38,891 nucleotides of DNA from an uncultured Clostridia bacterium (GTDB taxonomy: Bacteria; Bacillota; Clostridia; UMGS1810). Positions 7,947 through 15,640 of this stretch are shown piece after piece. Position numbers and translations under genes: made by a program. The stretch covers positions 1 through 38,891 of the forward strand of contig CAKSTL010000016.1 of NCBI GenBank assembly GCA_934500875.1. The letters are read 5' to 3'. Within the stretch, counting starts at the first letter, position 1; every line of letters starts with the position of its first letter. The notes under the pieces were generated by a model, which was not told the DNA's origin, did not search any database, and saw only the letters and a program-made list of their open reading frames with translations.

Positions 7947-8396
7947 TTACCAAATCATTTTGCACACGTAGTATAAAATTCCGCAAACCACCGAGAAAAT
8001 AGCGCCGAAAACCAGCACAGGCCCCGCAACGGTGAACATTTTTGCCCCCAGACCGAGAACAAAACCTTCGCTTTTAAACTCCATTGCCGCCGACACAATG
8101 CTGTTTGCGAAGCCCGTTATGGGCACGAGCGTTCCTGCTTTTCCGTATTCGGCAATTTTGTCGTAGACGGTAAATGCGGTCAAAAACGAGCCGAGAAAAA
8201 TCATAGCCATACTTGTAAAATTGGACGAAAATTCTTTTGAAAATCCAAAAGATTTTATAAAATCCAGAATAATCTGACCCACCGCACAAATTGCGCCGCC
8301 TATAAGAAACGCAAAAATGCAATCCTTTACGATTTTTGAATTCGGCGAGGCTTTTTTTACCATTTTGTCGTATTCGTTTTTTGTTAAAGAACCCAC
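7947..8396 (-). CDS. spoVAC: Stage V sporulation protein AC
   Basis: A 149-residue integral membrane protein with about four hydrophobic segments and the SpoVAC features 'GGAICAVGQIILDF' and 'AGTLVPITGFANSIV'. SpoVAC is regarded as the channel-forming, mechanosensitive subunit of the dipicolinic-acid transporter. The start is GTG 8396, with AAGGAG about 9 bp upstream. The start overlaps the end of a candidate small gene. spoVAC-AD-AE is the minimal set usual in Clostridia; AA, AB and AF are absent here. Confidence 0.96.
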   Translation of the reverse strand: MGSLTKNEYDKMVKKASPNSKIVKDCIFAFLIGGAICAVGQIILDFIKSFGFSKEFSSNFTSMAMIFLGSFLTAFTVYDKIAEYGKAGTLVPITGFANSIVSAAMEFKSEGFVLGLGAKMFTVAGPVLVFGAIFSVVCGILYYVCKMIW

Positions 8397-8503
8397 ACAG
8401 CGTCACTCCTTGAATATTCCCTCTCGGGCAGTTTCTTTTTTAAAATTTTAAAGATTGCGGCGGCTGAAACAAGTGCGGCAGCAACAGATAAAACGTATTT
8501 CAC
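8384..8503 (-). CDS. Candidate 39-residue membrane protein upstream of spoVAC
   Basis: A short frame read from GTG 8503. A single hydrophobic segment (VLSVAAALVSAAAIF) is followed by a basic and charged tail (KILKKKLPEREYSR). GAGAGG lies about 9 bp before the GTG. The stop overlaps the spoVAC start by 13 bp, an arrangement typical of translationally coupled genes, and the spoVAC ribosome-binding site lies inside it. I do not recognise the product. It could be a small forespore membrane protein or simply leader sequence. Confidence 0.4.
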   Translation of the reverse strand: MKYVLSVAAALVSAAAIFKILKKKLPEREYSRSDAVWVL

Positions 8504-8524
8504 CTTTATCATCCTCTCTTTGAT

Positions 8525-8553
8525 TATTATTGTAAAAACGAAAAAATTTATTC
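8525..8553 (-). promoter_or_regulatory. Possible forespore (sigma-G/F-like) promoter of the spoVA operon
   Basis: On the minus strand GAATAA (8553-8548) is followed after 15 bp by CAATAATA (8532-8525). This loosely resembles the GNATR and CATNNTA boxes of forespore sigma factors, although the spacing is somewhat short. It is about 22 bp before the small frame upstream of spoVAC. spoVA operons are known to be sigma-G dependent. Confidence 0.35.
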
Positions 8554-8644
8554 GTTATTTGATATAATTACACAAATACAGCAAAAATATAACATCAAAA
8601 ACTATATAAAATATACAAAAATCAAAATTTTTTAAAAAAAGATA

Positions 8645-8673
8645 TTGACAAAGTGAAACGGCGGGATTATAAT
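8645..8673 (+). promoter_or_regulatory. Consensus sigma-A promoter of ctsR-mcsA-clpC
   Basis: TTGACA at 8645-8650 and TATAAT at 8668-8673 with a 17-bp spacer: a perfect vegetative promoter. The CtsR box lies just downstream of the expected start point, so basal activity should be high and held down by CtsR. Confidence 0.92.
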
Positions 8674-8687
8674 GTGTTCACAACAAA

Positions 8688-8710
8688 GGTCAAAGATAGT
8701 CAAAGTCAAA
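8688..8710 (+). promoter_or_regulatory. CtsR operator
   Basis: GGTCAAA-GAT-AGTCAAA (8688-8704) matches the known CtsR direct-repeat consensus (A/G)GTCAAA-NAN-(A/G)GTCAAA exactly. A further GTCAAA follows directly at 8705-8710. Its position after the -10 element fits repression of the operon's own promoter, released on heat or protein stress. Confidence 0.93.
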
Positions 8711-8748
8711 ACATAAAAAATACAAAAAGGATTGAGAGGGAAAGTCAT

Positions 8749-9198
8749 ATGAATATCAGCGATTTAATAGAAGGCTTTATCGTGGATAAGCTCAGAAGCG
8801 AAAATGACGTTGAGCTGAAAAGAAACGAACTTGCAAATACGCTCGGGTGCGTTCCTTCTCAAATAAATTACGTTATTTCGACACGCTTCACAACAGAAAG
8901 AGGGTATATTGTAGAAAGCAGACGGGGCGGCGGCGGATATATAAAAATCAGCCGTGTGGTTGTGCCCGAGGGCGATATGCTGATGCACATTATAAATTCT
9001 GTCGGTGCAAGTATTGACGTCCAAAGCGCAGGGGCAATCTTAAAAAATCTCGTCGCAGACGGTTTTACCGACGCAAAAACGGCAAAACTTATTATGTCGG
9101 CTATGTCCGACAAGGCGCTTTCTCTTATCGGCAGCGCAAGAGACCGCAACAGAGTAAGAGCCGGAATTTTCAAAAACATTTTAATATCTCTTGTTTAG
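8749..9198 (+). CDS. ctsR: CtsR, repressor of class III stress genes
   Basis: A 149-residue repressor with an N-terminal winged helix-turn-helix ('MNISDLIEGFIVDKL'...'CVPSQINYVISTRFT') and the glycine-rich wing 'ESRRGGGGYIKI', followed by the C-terminal dimer domain. CtsR represses clp genes and its own operon. I set the start at ATG 8749 (GAGAGGG upstream). The frame opens 96 bp earlier, but that would place the CtsR box inside the gene. It is the first gene of ctsR-mcsA-clpC. In Bacillus, McsB contributes to CtsR inactivation, but no mcsB is present here. Confidence 0.95.
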   Translation: MNISDLIEGFIVDKLRSENDVELKRNELANTLGCVPSQINYVISTRFTTERGYIVESRRGGGGYIKISRVVVPEGDMLMHIINSVGASIDVQSAGAILKNLVADGFTDAKTAKLIMSAMSDKALSLIGSARDRNRVRAGIFKNILISLV

Positions 9199-9294
9199 AC
9201 GGCGCATATCACGCCGGGACGAAAAAAGGTTTAAAATTTTAAAAATGAAAGGATTGCGGGCGTCAAAGCCCGGCATTTTAAGGAGGTAATTTTT

Positions 9295-9780
9295 ATGTTA
9301 TGTCAGAAATGCGGAAAAAGAGAAGCAAATTTTCACTATACACAAATGGTAAACAATGTAAAGGCAGAAGTAAGGCTTTGTTCTCACTGTGCCGAAAAAA
9401 TGGGTCTTACAAAGGGAATGAATATGGGCTTTAACGACGTTTTCGGTTTCGATTCTCTGCTCGATTCGTTCTTCACCCCCGGCGCAAGTATGTTCGGCGC
9501 ACTTGAAAGAGCGTTCGACAGACCGAGAATGTTCAAAATTGACGGCGAAAAAATTTACCGCAACGAGTTTGAAAGCGAGCTTGACAAAATGTTTACTTCG
9601 TTCGGCGAAGAAGCCGAGCAAAGCAAAAAGGACGCCGAAAAAACCGAAAATAAAGAAGGCGGCAAGAAAGAAAACTTAAAACTGAGCCTTAAAAAGGCAA
9701 TTGACGAAGAAAGGTTTGAGGACGCAGCAAAAATAAGAGATGAAATAAAGGCGCTTGAAAACAAAGAAAAAGGGAAATAA
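9295..9780 (+). CDS. mcsA: McsA-like zinc-finger/UVR protein, shortened
   Basis: A 161-residue protein with one N-terminal zinc finger (Cys3, Cys6, Cys29, Cys32), a middle region with no cysteines, a charged linker (about 105-125), and a C-terminal UVR motif ('LKKAIDEERFEDAAKIRDEIKAL'). McsA of Bacillus has two further CXXC pairs between these parts and acts as activator of the arginine kinase McsB. Here that second finger is missing, and no mcsB lies in the 49-bp gap before clpC. It probably acts as a ClpC adaptor. A strong AAGGAGG site precedes the ATG. Confidence 0.9.
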   Translation: MLCQKCGKREANFHYTQMVNNVKAEVRLCSHCAEKMGLTKGMNMGFNDVFGFDSLLDSFFTPGASMFGALERAFDRPRMFKIDGEKIYRNEFESELDKMFTSFGEEAEQSKKDAEKTENKEGGKKENLKLSLKKAIDEERFEDAAKIRDEIKALENKEKGK

Positions 9781-9829
9781 TCCTTTAGCAAAGTTTTTAA
9801 ACGAAGGTTTTTAAAAAGGAGGAATTTTT

Positions 9830-12268
9830 ATGGAGAGCAGATTTGGCGAAAGAGCAAAAGCGGCGCTTAAAAATGCGCACACAACAGCATATAACCTTGG
9901 ATATAAATACGTAGGCTGCGAGCACATTCTTGCCGGAATTATAAAAGAAGGCACGTCCGGTGCGGCAAAAGCTTTGGAAAATCAGGGCATTTCGTATGCC
10001 GATTTTTGTGAAAAAATAACGCAGCTTGCACCCCCCGATATGAGCGGCGGTTACAACACAACCTATTCCACAAACCTTCCGCTCAGCCCCAAGGCAAAGC
10101 AAATTCTTGAAATGAGCTATTCCGAGTCGGCAAGATTCGGCGCAATGTATATCGGCTGCGAGCATATACTTTTGGCAATCTTAAAAGAGGGCGATAACCT
10201 TGCGGCAAGAATTTTGTCGGAAATGGGCTTTGACGCAAGCGAGGCGCTCAACGAAATGTTTGTTTCGCCGTCAAAGGACGGAAAACAGGGAGGAGCGGAA
10301 AGCCTTAAAAATCTTACCCAGTTCGGCACCGACCTCACAAAGGTTGCCGCAGACGGCGGCATTGACCCGATAATCGGAAGGGATAAGGAAATAGAAAGAG
10401 TTATTCAGATTTTGTCAAGAAGGACAAAAAACAATCCGTGCCTTATCGGCGAGCCGGGCGTCGGCAAAACGGCGGTTGCGGAAGGCTTGGCGCAAAAAAT
10501 CGTGTCGGGCGACGTTCCTGAAACATTAAAGGGCAAAAAGGTATTTTCGCTTGATTTATCCTCAATGGTTGCCGGCACAAAATACAGGGGCGAATTTGAG
10601 GAAAGAATTAAAAAAGCGCTGGACGAAGTTAAAAAGAGCAAAAATATAATCCTCTTTATAGACGAAGTTCATACCCTTGTCGGCGCAGGTGCAGCAGAGG
10701 GCGCAATGGACGCCGCAAACATCTTAAAACCTATGCTCGCAAGAGGACAGGTTCAGGTTATCGGCGCAACAACGCTTTCGGAATACCGCAAAAACATTGA
10801 AAAGGACGCAGCCCTGGAAAGACGTTTTCAGCCTATTATCGTGGGCGAGCCGACGGTTGCCGAAACGGTTGAAATTTTAAGAGGCATACGTGAAAAATAC
10901 GAGCAGCATCATAAGGTTAAAATCTCGGACGAGGCGCTGAGCGCTGCGGCAAAACTCTCGGCAAGGTATATCACGGACAGATACCTTCCCGACAAGGCAA
11001 TTGACTTAATTGACGAAGCGGCGTCGAAAATACGTATGGTTTCCTACGGCGCAACCCCCGAAATCAAGAGCCTTGAGGATAAGCTTGTAAAAATAACAAA
11101 AGAAAAACAGCAGGCAATAAACGAGCAGAACTTTGAAAAAGCGGCTTCCTTGCGTGACGACGAGGCAAAGGCAAGGGACGAGCTGGATAAAAAGAAATCC
11201 GAGCGAAGAGAAAATTCCGAGAAAAACGTTCCCGTTGTCGGCGAAGAAGAAATTTGCGACGTAATATCGCAATGGACTTCAATTCCTGTTAAAAAACTTG
11301 CCGAATCGGACGCAGAAAAACTGAGAAATCTTGAAAACATTCTGCATAAAAGGGTAATCGGTCAGGACGAGGCGGTTACGGCGGTCGCAAAAGCGATAAG
11401 ACGAGGCAGAATAGGTCTTAAAGACCCGAAACGTCCCACAGGTTCGTTTATATTCTTAGGGCCCACGGGCGTCGGCAAAACCGAGCTTTGCAAAGCGCTT
11501 GCCGAGGCGGTGTTCGGCGACGAAAACGCAATTATAAGAGTTGATATGAGCGAATATATGGATAAATTCAACGTGTCAAAACTTATCGGTTCGCCTCCGG
11601 GATATGTAGGTTTTGAGGAGGGCGGTCAGCTTACCGAAAAGGTAAGAAGAAAACCGTATTCGGTAGTGCTTTTCGACGAAATCGAAAAAGCGCACCCCGA
11701 CGTGTTCAACATCCTTCTGCAAATACTTGACGAAGGCTGCGTAACTGATTCTCAGGGCAGAAAAATAGATTTTAAAAACACCGTTGTAATTATGACCTCC
11801 AATATCGGCGCACGCCTTATCACAAGCGAGAACAAGTCGCTCGGATTCGGCAACGAGGAGGAAAAACAGAAAAGCTACGAGAAGATTAAAGAAGAGGTTC
11901 TGGGCGAGCTTAAAAACGTGTTCCGTCCCGAGCTTTTGAACAGAATTGATGAAATAATCGTGTTCCACCAGCTTGAAAAGGCGGATATCGAAAAAATTAC
12001 CTCTCTTATGCTTAATTCTCTTAAATCGAGAATGGAAAACCTTGGAATAGGCATAGATTTTGAGGAAGGCGCAATAGCCCATCTTGCCGAGGCAGGATTT
12101 GACATAAACTACGGCGCAAGACCGTTAAGACGTGCAATTCAGTCGCAGGTTGAGGATCTTATTTCGGACGAAATGCTTGCAGGCCACATCAAAAAAGGCG
12201 ACAAATGCACAATTAAAGTTTGCGACGGTCACCTTGTAGCCGAAAGCAAAGAAGAGGCAAAAGCATAA
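9830..12268 (+). CDS. clpC: ClpC, AAA+ unfoldase of the ClpCP protease
   Basis: An 812-residue Hsp100 ATPase that unfolds proteins for degradation by ClpP. Parts in order: double Clp-N repeat (about 1-145), first AAA+ module with Walker A GEPGVGKT at 207-214, a coiled middle domain carrying a UVR-like stretch ('INEQNFEKAASLRD'), second AAA+ module with Walker A GPTGVGKT near 545, and the D2-small C-terminal domain. The two N-domain 'GCEHIL' motifs keep Glu31 and Glu111, which align with the residues known to bind phospho-arginine in Bacillus ClpC. AAGGAGG lies just upstream. A strong terminator follows. Confidence 0.98.
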   Translation: MESRFGERAKAALKNAHTTAYNLGYKYVGCEHILAGIIKEGTSGAAKALENQGISYADFCEKITQLAPPDMSGGYNTTYSTNLPLSPKAKQILEMSYSESARFGAMYIGCEHILLAILKEGDNLAARILSEMGFDASEALNEMFVSPSKDGKQGGAESLKNLTQFGTDLTKVAADGGIDPIIGRDKEIERVIQILSRRTKNNPCLIGEPGVGKTAVAEGLAQKIVSGDVPETLKGKKVFSLDLSSMVAGTKYRGEFEERIKKALDEVKKSKNIILFIDEVHTLVGAGAAEGAMDAANILKPMLARGQVQVIGATTLSEYRKNIEKDAALERRFQPIIVGEPTVAETVEILRGIREKYEQHHKVKISDEALSAAAKLSARYITDRYLPDKAIDLIDEAASKIRMVSYGATPEIKSLEDKLVKITKEKQQAINEQNFEKAASLRDDEAKARDELDKKKSERRENSEKNVPVVGEEEICDVISQWTSIPVKKLAESDAEKLRNLENILHKRVIGQDEAVTAVAKAIRRGRIGLKDPKRPTGSFIFLGPTGVGKTELCKALAEAVFGDENAIIRVDMSEYMDKFNVSKLIGSPPGYVGFEEGGQLTEKVRRKPYSVVLFDEIEKAHPDVFNILLQILDEGCVTDSQGRKIDFKNTVVIMTSNIGARLITSENKSLGFGNEEEKQKSYEKIKEEVLGELKNVFRPELLNRIDEIIVFHQLEKADIEKITSLMLNSLKSRMENLGIGIDFEEGAIAHLAEAGFDINYGARPLRRAIQSQVEDLISDEMLAGHIKKGDKCTIKVCDGHLVAESKEEAKA

Positions 12269-12289
12269 AAAGCCTTTAATCTTCCTTAA

Positions 12290-12326
12290 AAAAAGCTTCC
12301 CTTTGTAAAAAGGGAAGCTTTTTGCT
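12290..12326 (+). terminator. Intrinsic terminator after clpC, usable on both strands
   Basis: A 14-15-bp perfect stem (AAAAGCTTCCCTTT / AAAGGGAAGCTTTT) with the 4-nt loop GTAA ends in a T run. The A run on the 5' side means it can also end transcription from the opposing acyl-CoA synthetase gene. The next 100 bp (12327-12427) hold an imperfect GCTGTT/AACAGC stem and nothing else I recognise. Confidence 0.93.
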
Positions 12327-12427
12327 TTGTTATTGTTATTTTAAAACTAAAGAGGCTGTTTTATCCTTCGGACAAAAGCCCTGCGCTTTGTTTTTTTGCT
12401 TAGACAACAGCTTTTCGTTTTGCCGTT

Positions 12428-14101
12428 CTATTTTTGTTTTTTGACGTCCTTTTCTCTCAGCTCAACACGTCTGATTTTTCCGCTGATAGTTTTCGGAAGC
12501 TCGTCAGCAAACTCGATTATTCTCGGATATTTATACGGAGCGGTTGTTCTTTTTACGTGATTCTGAAGCTCCTTGACAAGCTCGTCCGACGGAGTGTATC
12601 CCTTTGCAAGAACGATTGTCGCCTTAACAACCTGACCTCTTATTTCGTCGGGAACGGCGGTGATTGCGGTTTCAAAAACTGCCGGATGCTCCATAAGTGC
12701 CGACTCAACCTCAAAAGGCCCTATGCGGTAGCCCGAGCTTTTGATAACGTCGTCAACACGGCCCACATACCAGTAAAAACCGTCCTCGTCGCACCACGCA
12801 AGGTCGCCGGTGTGATAATATTTTCCGTCCAGCACCTCTTTTGTTTTTTCTTCGTCGTAAAGATATCCTTTAAAAACGCCAATCGGTGTGCCTTCCGACA
12901 TATCGAACACAATTTCGCCCGTCTGACCGGGGTCGCAAACCTCGCCCTCGTCGTTTATAAGAAAAGCCTTGTAATACGGCGACGGCTTGCCCATAGAGCC
13001 GGTGTGCGGAGTTTCCCACTTATACGTCGCAAGCGAAAGACACGATTCTGTCTGACCGAAGCCCTCGTAAAGCTTAAGACCCGTTGCCTCAAGAAATTTT
13101 TTGTAAACCTCGGGATTAAGCGCCTCGCCCGCTGTTGTGCAGTGCTTAAGCGAGGATAAATCAAACTTTGTGAGGTCTGCCTTTATAAAAAATCTGTAAA
13201 TTGTCGGGGGTGCGCAGAAAGTTGTGATTTTATATTTTTCAACCATTTTAAGCAGGTCGGACGGCTCAAAACGGCTGCTGTAATCGTAAATAAATATTCC
13301 CGTGCCGGCAATCATCTGACCGTAAAGCTTGCCCCACACGGCTTTTCCCCAGCCGGTGTCCGCAACGGTAAGGTGAAGTCCGTCGTCCGAAACGTTGTGC
13401 CAGTATGCCGCCGTGGGGATATGACCCAAAGGATAGGCAAAATTGTGGCATACCATTTTCGGATTTCCCGTAGTGCCGGAGGTAAAATACAAAAGCATAG
13501 TGTCCGAAACGGAGGTTTTTTCCAATCCTTCGGGACGCTCAAATACGTCCGAAGCCTCCTGCACGCCTTTTTCAAAGCTTTCCCAGCCCTTTTTCTCGCC
13601 CCTGTCAATAACAACCGCCTTAACGGTCGGCGTATCGGAAAGACTTTCTTCAATATGCTTTGTAACGTTGTCATCCTCGGCGCACACAATCAGCTTGATT
13701 TTGGCACTGTTGCAGCGATAAACTATGTCTTTTTTTGTAAGAAGATGCGTTGCCGGAATGGTTACGGCGCCCAGTTTGTGCAGAGCGATTATAGAATACC
13801 AGAATTCGTAATGGCGCTTTAGGATAAGCATAACCATATCGCCCTTTTTAATGCCCAGACTTTTAAAATAATTCGCCGTTTTGTCTGTGTATCTTGAAAG
13901 CTCGCCGTAGTTTATAATTTTTTCTCTGCCCTCGTCGTCGCACCACACAAGCGCCCTTTTTTCGGGACAGATTCTGGCATATTCGTCAACCACGTCAAAG
14001 CCGAAATTAAAATCGTCGTCATATTTTAAACTGTAATTTTTATAAAAATCTTCATAATTTTCAAATTCTGTTCTGTTTAAGAATTTATTCAGCAAATTCA
14101 T
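12428..14101 (-). CDS. AMP-forming acyl-CoA (acetyl/medium-chain) synthetase
   Basis: A 557-residue member of the ANL superfamily that activates a carboxylic acid as acyl-AMP and then acyl-CoA. Motifs seen: P-loop 'YFTSGTTGNPK', 'GWGKAVWGK', 'YEGFGQTE', the hinge region 'YHTGDLAWCDEDGFYWYVGR.DDVIKSSGYRIGPFEVES', and the catalytic lysine in 'LPKTISGKIRR'. The sequence looks closest to medium-chain/acetate acyl-CoA synthetases, but the exact acid cannot be read from the sequence. The start is ATG 14101, with GAGGAG 9 bp upstream; a TTG nine bases earlier would touch that site. It lies 37 bp downstream of an XRE-cupin gene that is probably its regulator. Confidence 0.93.
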   Translation of the reverse strand: MNLLNKFLNRTEFENYEDFYKNYSLKYDDDFNFGFDVVDEYARICPEKRALVWCDDEGREKIINYGELSRYTDKTANYFKSLGIKKGDMVMLILKRHYEFWYSIIALHKLGAVTIPATHLLTKKDIVYRCNSAKIKLIVCAEDDNVTKHIEESLSDTPTVKAVVIDRGEKKGWESFEKGVQEASDVFERPEGLEKTSVSDTMLLYFTSGTTGNPKMVCHNFAYPLGHIPTAAYWHNVSDDGLHLTVADTGWGKAVWGKLYGQMIAGTGIFIYDYSSRFEPSDLLKMVEKYKITTFCAPPTIYRFFIKADLTKFDLSSLKHCTTAGEALNPEVYKKFLEATGLKLYEGFGQTESCLSLATYKWETPHTGSMGKPSPYYKAFLINDEGEVCDPGQTGEIVFDMSEGTPIGVFKGYLYDEEKTKEVLDGKYYHTGDLAWCDEDGFYWYVGRVDDVIKSSGYRIGPFEVESALMEHPAVFETAITAVPDEIRGQVVKATIVLAKGYTPSDELVKELQNHVKRTTAPYKYPRIIEFADELPKTISGKIRRVELREKDVKKQK

Positions 14102-14138
14102 TGGTAACAACTCCTCAAAAAGTAAAATATTGTAAAAA

Positions 14139-14699
14139 CTAATCGTTCAGGATAATAGCCAGAAATTTGGCTTTTTTTCCGTCCAAAGCCTTCATACCGT
14201 GCATATAAACCGAGTTAAAATAAATAGAATCGCCCTCGTTTAAAATGTTGTCCTTTCCGTTTACCCTTATAAGAAGCTTGCCTTCGAGAACATAGTTAAA
14301 CTCCTGACCGGGGTGCGAATTTTCGTGCAGCGGCTCGTCATCCGGCGTTACCGGAACTTCAACCGTAAAAGGCTCTATCTGCTTTTTTGAAAAGTTGTAG
14401 GCAAGGTTGTGATACTTATACTGTTCCCTTCTGAAAACCTCCAGACCTTTGCCCTTTCTTACAACCTGAAAAATACGAAGCTTAGGAGCCTCACCCGATA
14501 ATATTTCGGTTAAATCAACCTTAAAAAACGACGCAATCTCATAAATCATACTTATGGGAATGTCGCACACACCTTCCTCATATTTTGCATATTCTTCGCC
14601 CGAAAGCTTGAGATGCTCTGCCATTTCGGTAATGGAAATGTCCGAAATCTCCCTCAATTCCTTAATTCTTTGCGCAATAAGCTTAATTTGTTCTGACAT
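14139..14699 (-). CDS. XRE-family regulator with C-terminal cupin domain
   Basis: A 186-residue protein. An N-terminal Cro/C1-type helix-turn-helix ('IAQRIKELREISDISITEMAEHLKLSGEEYAKYEEG', about residues 6-42) is joined to a C-terminal cupin barrel ('HENSHPGQEFNYVLEGKLLIRVNG'...'EGDSIYFNSVYMHGMKAL', about 115-186). Such proteins sense small ligands and control neighbouring metabolic genes. The ATG at 14699 has AAAGGAG 10 bp upstream. It is encoded directly before, and probably co-transcribed with, the acyl-CoA synthetase, a pairing often seen in anaerobes. Confidence 0.9.
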   Translation of the reverse strand: MSEQIKLIAQRIKELREISDISITEMAEHLKLSGEEYAKYEEGVCDIPISMIYEIASFFKVDLTEILSGEAPKLRIFQVVRKGKGLEVFRREQYKYHNLAYNFSKKQIEPFTVEVPVTPDDEPLHENSHPGQEFNYVLEGKLLIRVNGKDNILNEGDSIYFNSVYMHGMKALDGKKAKFLAIILND

Positions 14700-14781
14700 A
14701 CCGTTAAAACTCCTTTCTTCAAAAATAATATTCTTAAAAATCATAAAGATTTTAAGTATTTAAATAATATATACCCGCTTT

Positions 14782-14794
14782 TTTCAATTTGAAA
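14782..14794. promoter_or_regulatory. Short palindrome upstream of the XRE-cupin gene
   Basis: TTTCAA-T-TTGAAA on the plus strand: 6-bp arms around one base, 83 bp before the XRE-cupin start. On the minus strand its TTGAAA half could act as a -35 box, though no convincing -10 follows. It is a candidate autoregulatory operator only. Confidence 0.3.
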
Positions 14795-14821
14795 CAAAAA
14801 AAGTCTGCTATCAGCAGACAA
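14794..14821 (-). terminator. Intrinsic terminator after rimM
   Basis: On the minus strand GTCTGCT-GAT-AGCAGAC is followed by an uninterrupted run of T, right after the rimM stop. It ends the ylxM-ffh-rpsP-khpA-rimM operon. Confidence 0.92.
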
Positions 14822-14832
14822 TTTTGAAAGCG

Positions 14833-15333
14833 TTATAAAAGACCGTCGGGGACGGTAACCTTAATGAACCCCTCTTCAAGGTTTATTTCGTTTACGACGC
14901 TCTTAAGGGCAGGCAAAAGAAGGTCTTTTTCTCCTTCGTTTTTAACAGTATACACGTCGGCGCCGCCGGCGGTGAATACATCCGAAAGCTTGCCGAGAAA
15001 CGTATCGTTTTCGTCAAAAACGTCAAGACCTATAAGGTCTGCGACAAAAAACGTGTCCGTGCCCATATCGCCGAAAGTGTCTTTGCGCACGTACAAAACG
15101 GTATTTTTAAGTTTTTCGGCGCTCTCTATTGTGTCAACGCCCTCAAGCTTTAAGATAACGTTATTTTTCTGATATTTCACATTTTCAATAAGATATCTTT
15201 TTTCATCCTTGCCGTAAACAAAGCTGATTTCTTCAAAAACTTCGGGATAATCCGCCCACGGAACAACCTTAACCTCTCCTTTAAGTCCTCTTGTATTCAC
15301 AATTTTTCCTATTTCAAGATAAAGCTGTTCCAC
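14833..15333 (-). CDS. rimM: 16S rRNA processing protein RimM
   Basis: A 166-residue RimM with the N-terminal RimM domain ('LEIGKIVNTRGLKGEVKVVPWAD') and C-terminal PRC-barrel domain ('DLIGLDVFDENDTFLGKLSDVF...ADVYTVK...LLPALKSVVNEIN'). It assists maturation of the 30S head and binds S19. It starts at GTG 15333 with AAGGAG 10 bp upstream. It is the last gene of the operon. trmD, its usual next gene, is instead found upstream of ylxM. Confidence 0.96.
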   Translation of the reverse strand: MEQLYLEIGKIVNTRGLKGEVKVVPWADYPEVFEEISFVYGKDEKRYLIENVKYQKNNVILKLEGVDTIESAEKLKNTVLYVRKDTFGDMGTDTFFVADLIGLDVFDENDTFLGKLSDVFTAGGADVYTVKNEGEKDLLLPALKSVVNEINLEEGFIKVTVPDGLL

Positions 15334-15369
15334 GGCGCAATTTCTCCTTCTTTAATGCAGAATATCAAC

Positions 15370-15600
15370 TTACTGAACAATATCAACAATCACACGCTTG
15401 TCATCTTTGGAAGAAGCCGCCTTAATGATTGTTCTTATCGACTTGGCAATTCTGCCCTGTTTGCCGATAACCTTGCCCATATCGTCGTCGTTTACTCTAA
15501 GCTCGTAAACAACGCTGTTTTCGCCGTCAACCTTTGTAACCGAAACATCTTCGGGATGGTCAACGAGAGATTTTGCAAGAAATGTAAGTAATTCTTCCAT
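15370..15600 (-). CDS. khpA: KhpA, KH-domain RNA-binding protein
   Basis: A 76-residue protein with a single KH domain carrying the GXXG loop in 'VIGKQGRIAKSIRTIIKAA'. KhpA forms a complex with KhpB/Jag and binds RNA, affecting cell division and wall synthesis. The start is ATG 15600, 7 bp after GGAG; a start four codons earlier would sit on the ribosome-binding site. The leader is notable: a 6-bp hairpin (GCCGCA/TGCGGC) directly precedes the Shine-Dalgarno, and 17 bp around it equal the 3' end of the ~180-bp repeats. Confidence 0.93.
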   Translation of the reverse strand: MEELLTFLAKSLVDHPEDVSVTKVDGENSVVYELRVNDDDMGKVIGKQGRIAKSIRTIIKAASSKDDKRVIVDIVQ

Positions 15601-15603
15601 AAC

Positions 15604-15620
15604 AATCTCCATTCCGCCGC
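15604..15620 (-). repeat. 17-bp fragment of the ~180-bp repeat at the khpA ribosome-binding site
   Basis: Bases 15604-15620 are identical to 38639-38655, the 3' end of the repeat before the secreted-protein gene, including GGCGGAATGGAG. About 12 of the 17 bases lie outside the Shine-Dalgarno core. Chance identity of this length in 39 kb is unlikely, so this may be a remnant or a source of the module. Confidence 0.5.
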
Positions 15621-15640
15621 ACCATATGCGGCAAAAGCAC

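Noticed and set aside
8653..8748. Longer N terminus for CtsR
   Set aside because: It would begin within the spacer of the consensus promoter and place the CtsR operator inside the coding region. The inner ATG has the ribosome-binding site and matches family length.
9199..9294. Terminator between ctsR and mcsA
   Set aside because: Small GC hairpins are present (GGCG/CGCC and CGGGC/GCCCG) but without a T tract, and the genes form a known operon.
12434..13159. 241-residue frame opposite the acyl-CoA synthetase
   Set aside because: It lies wholly within a clear ANL enzyme gene and has no family features.
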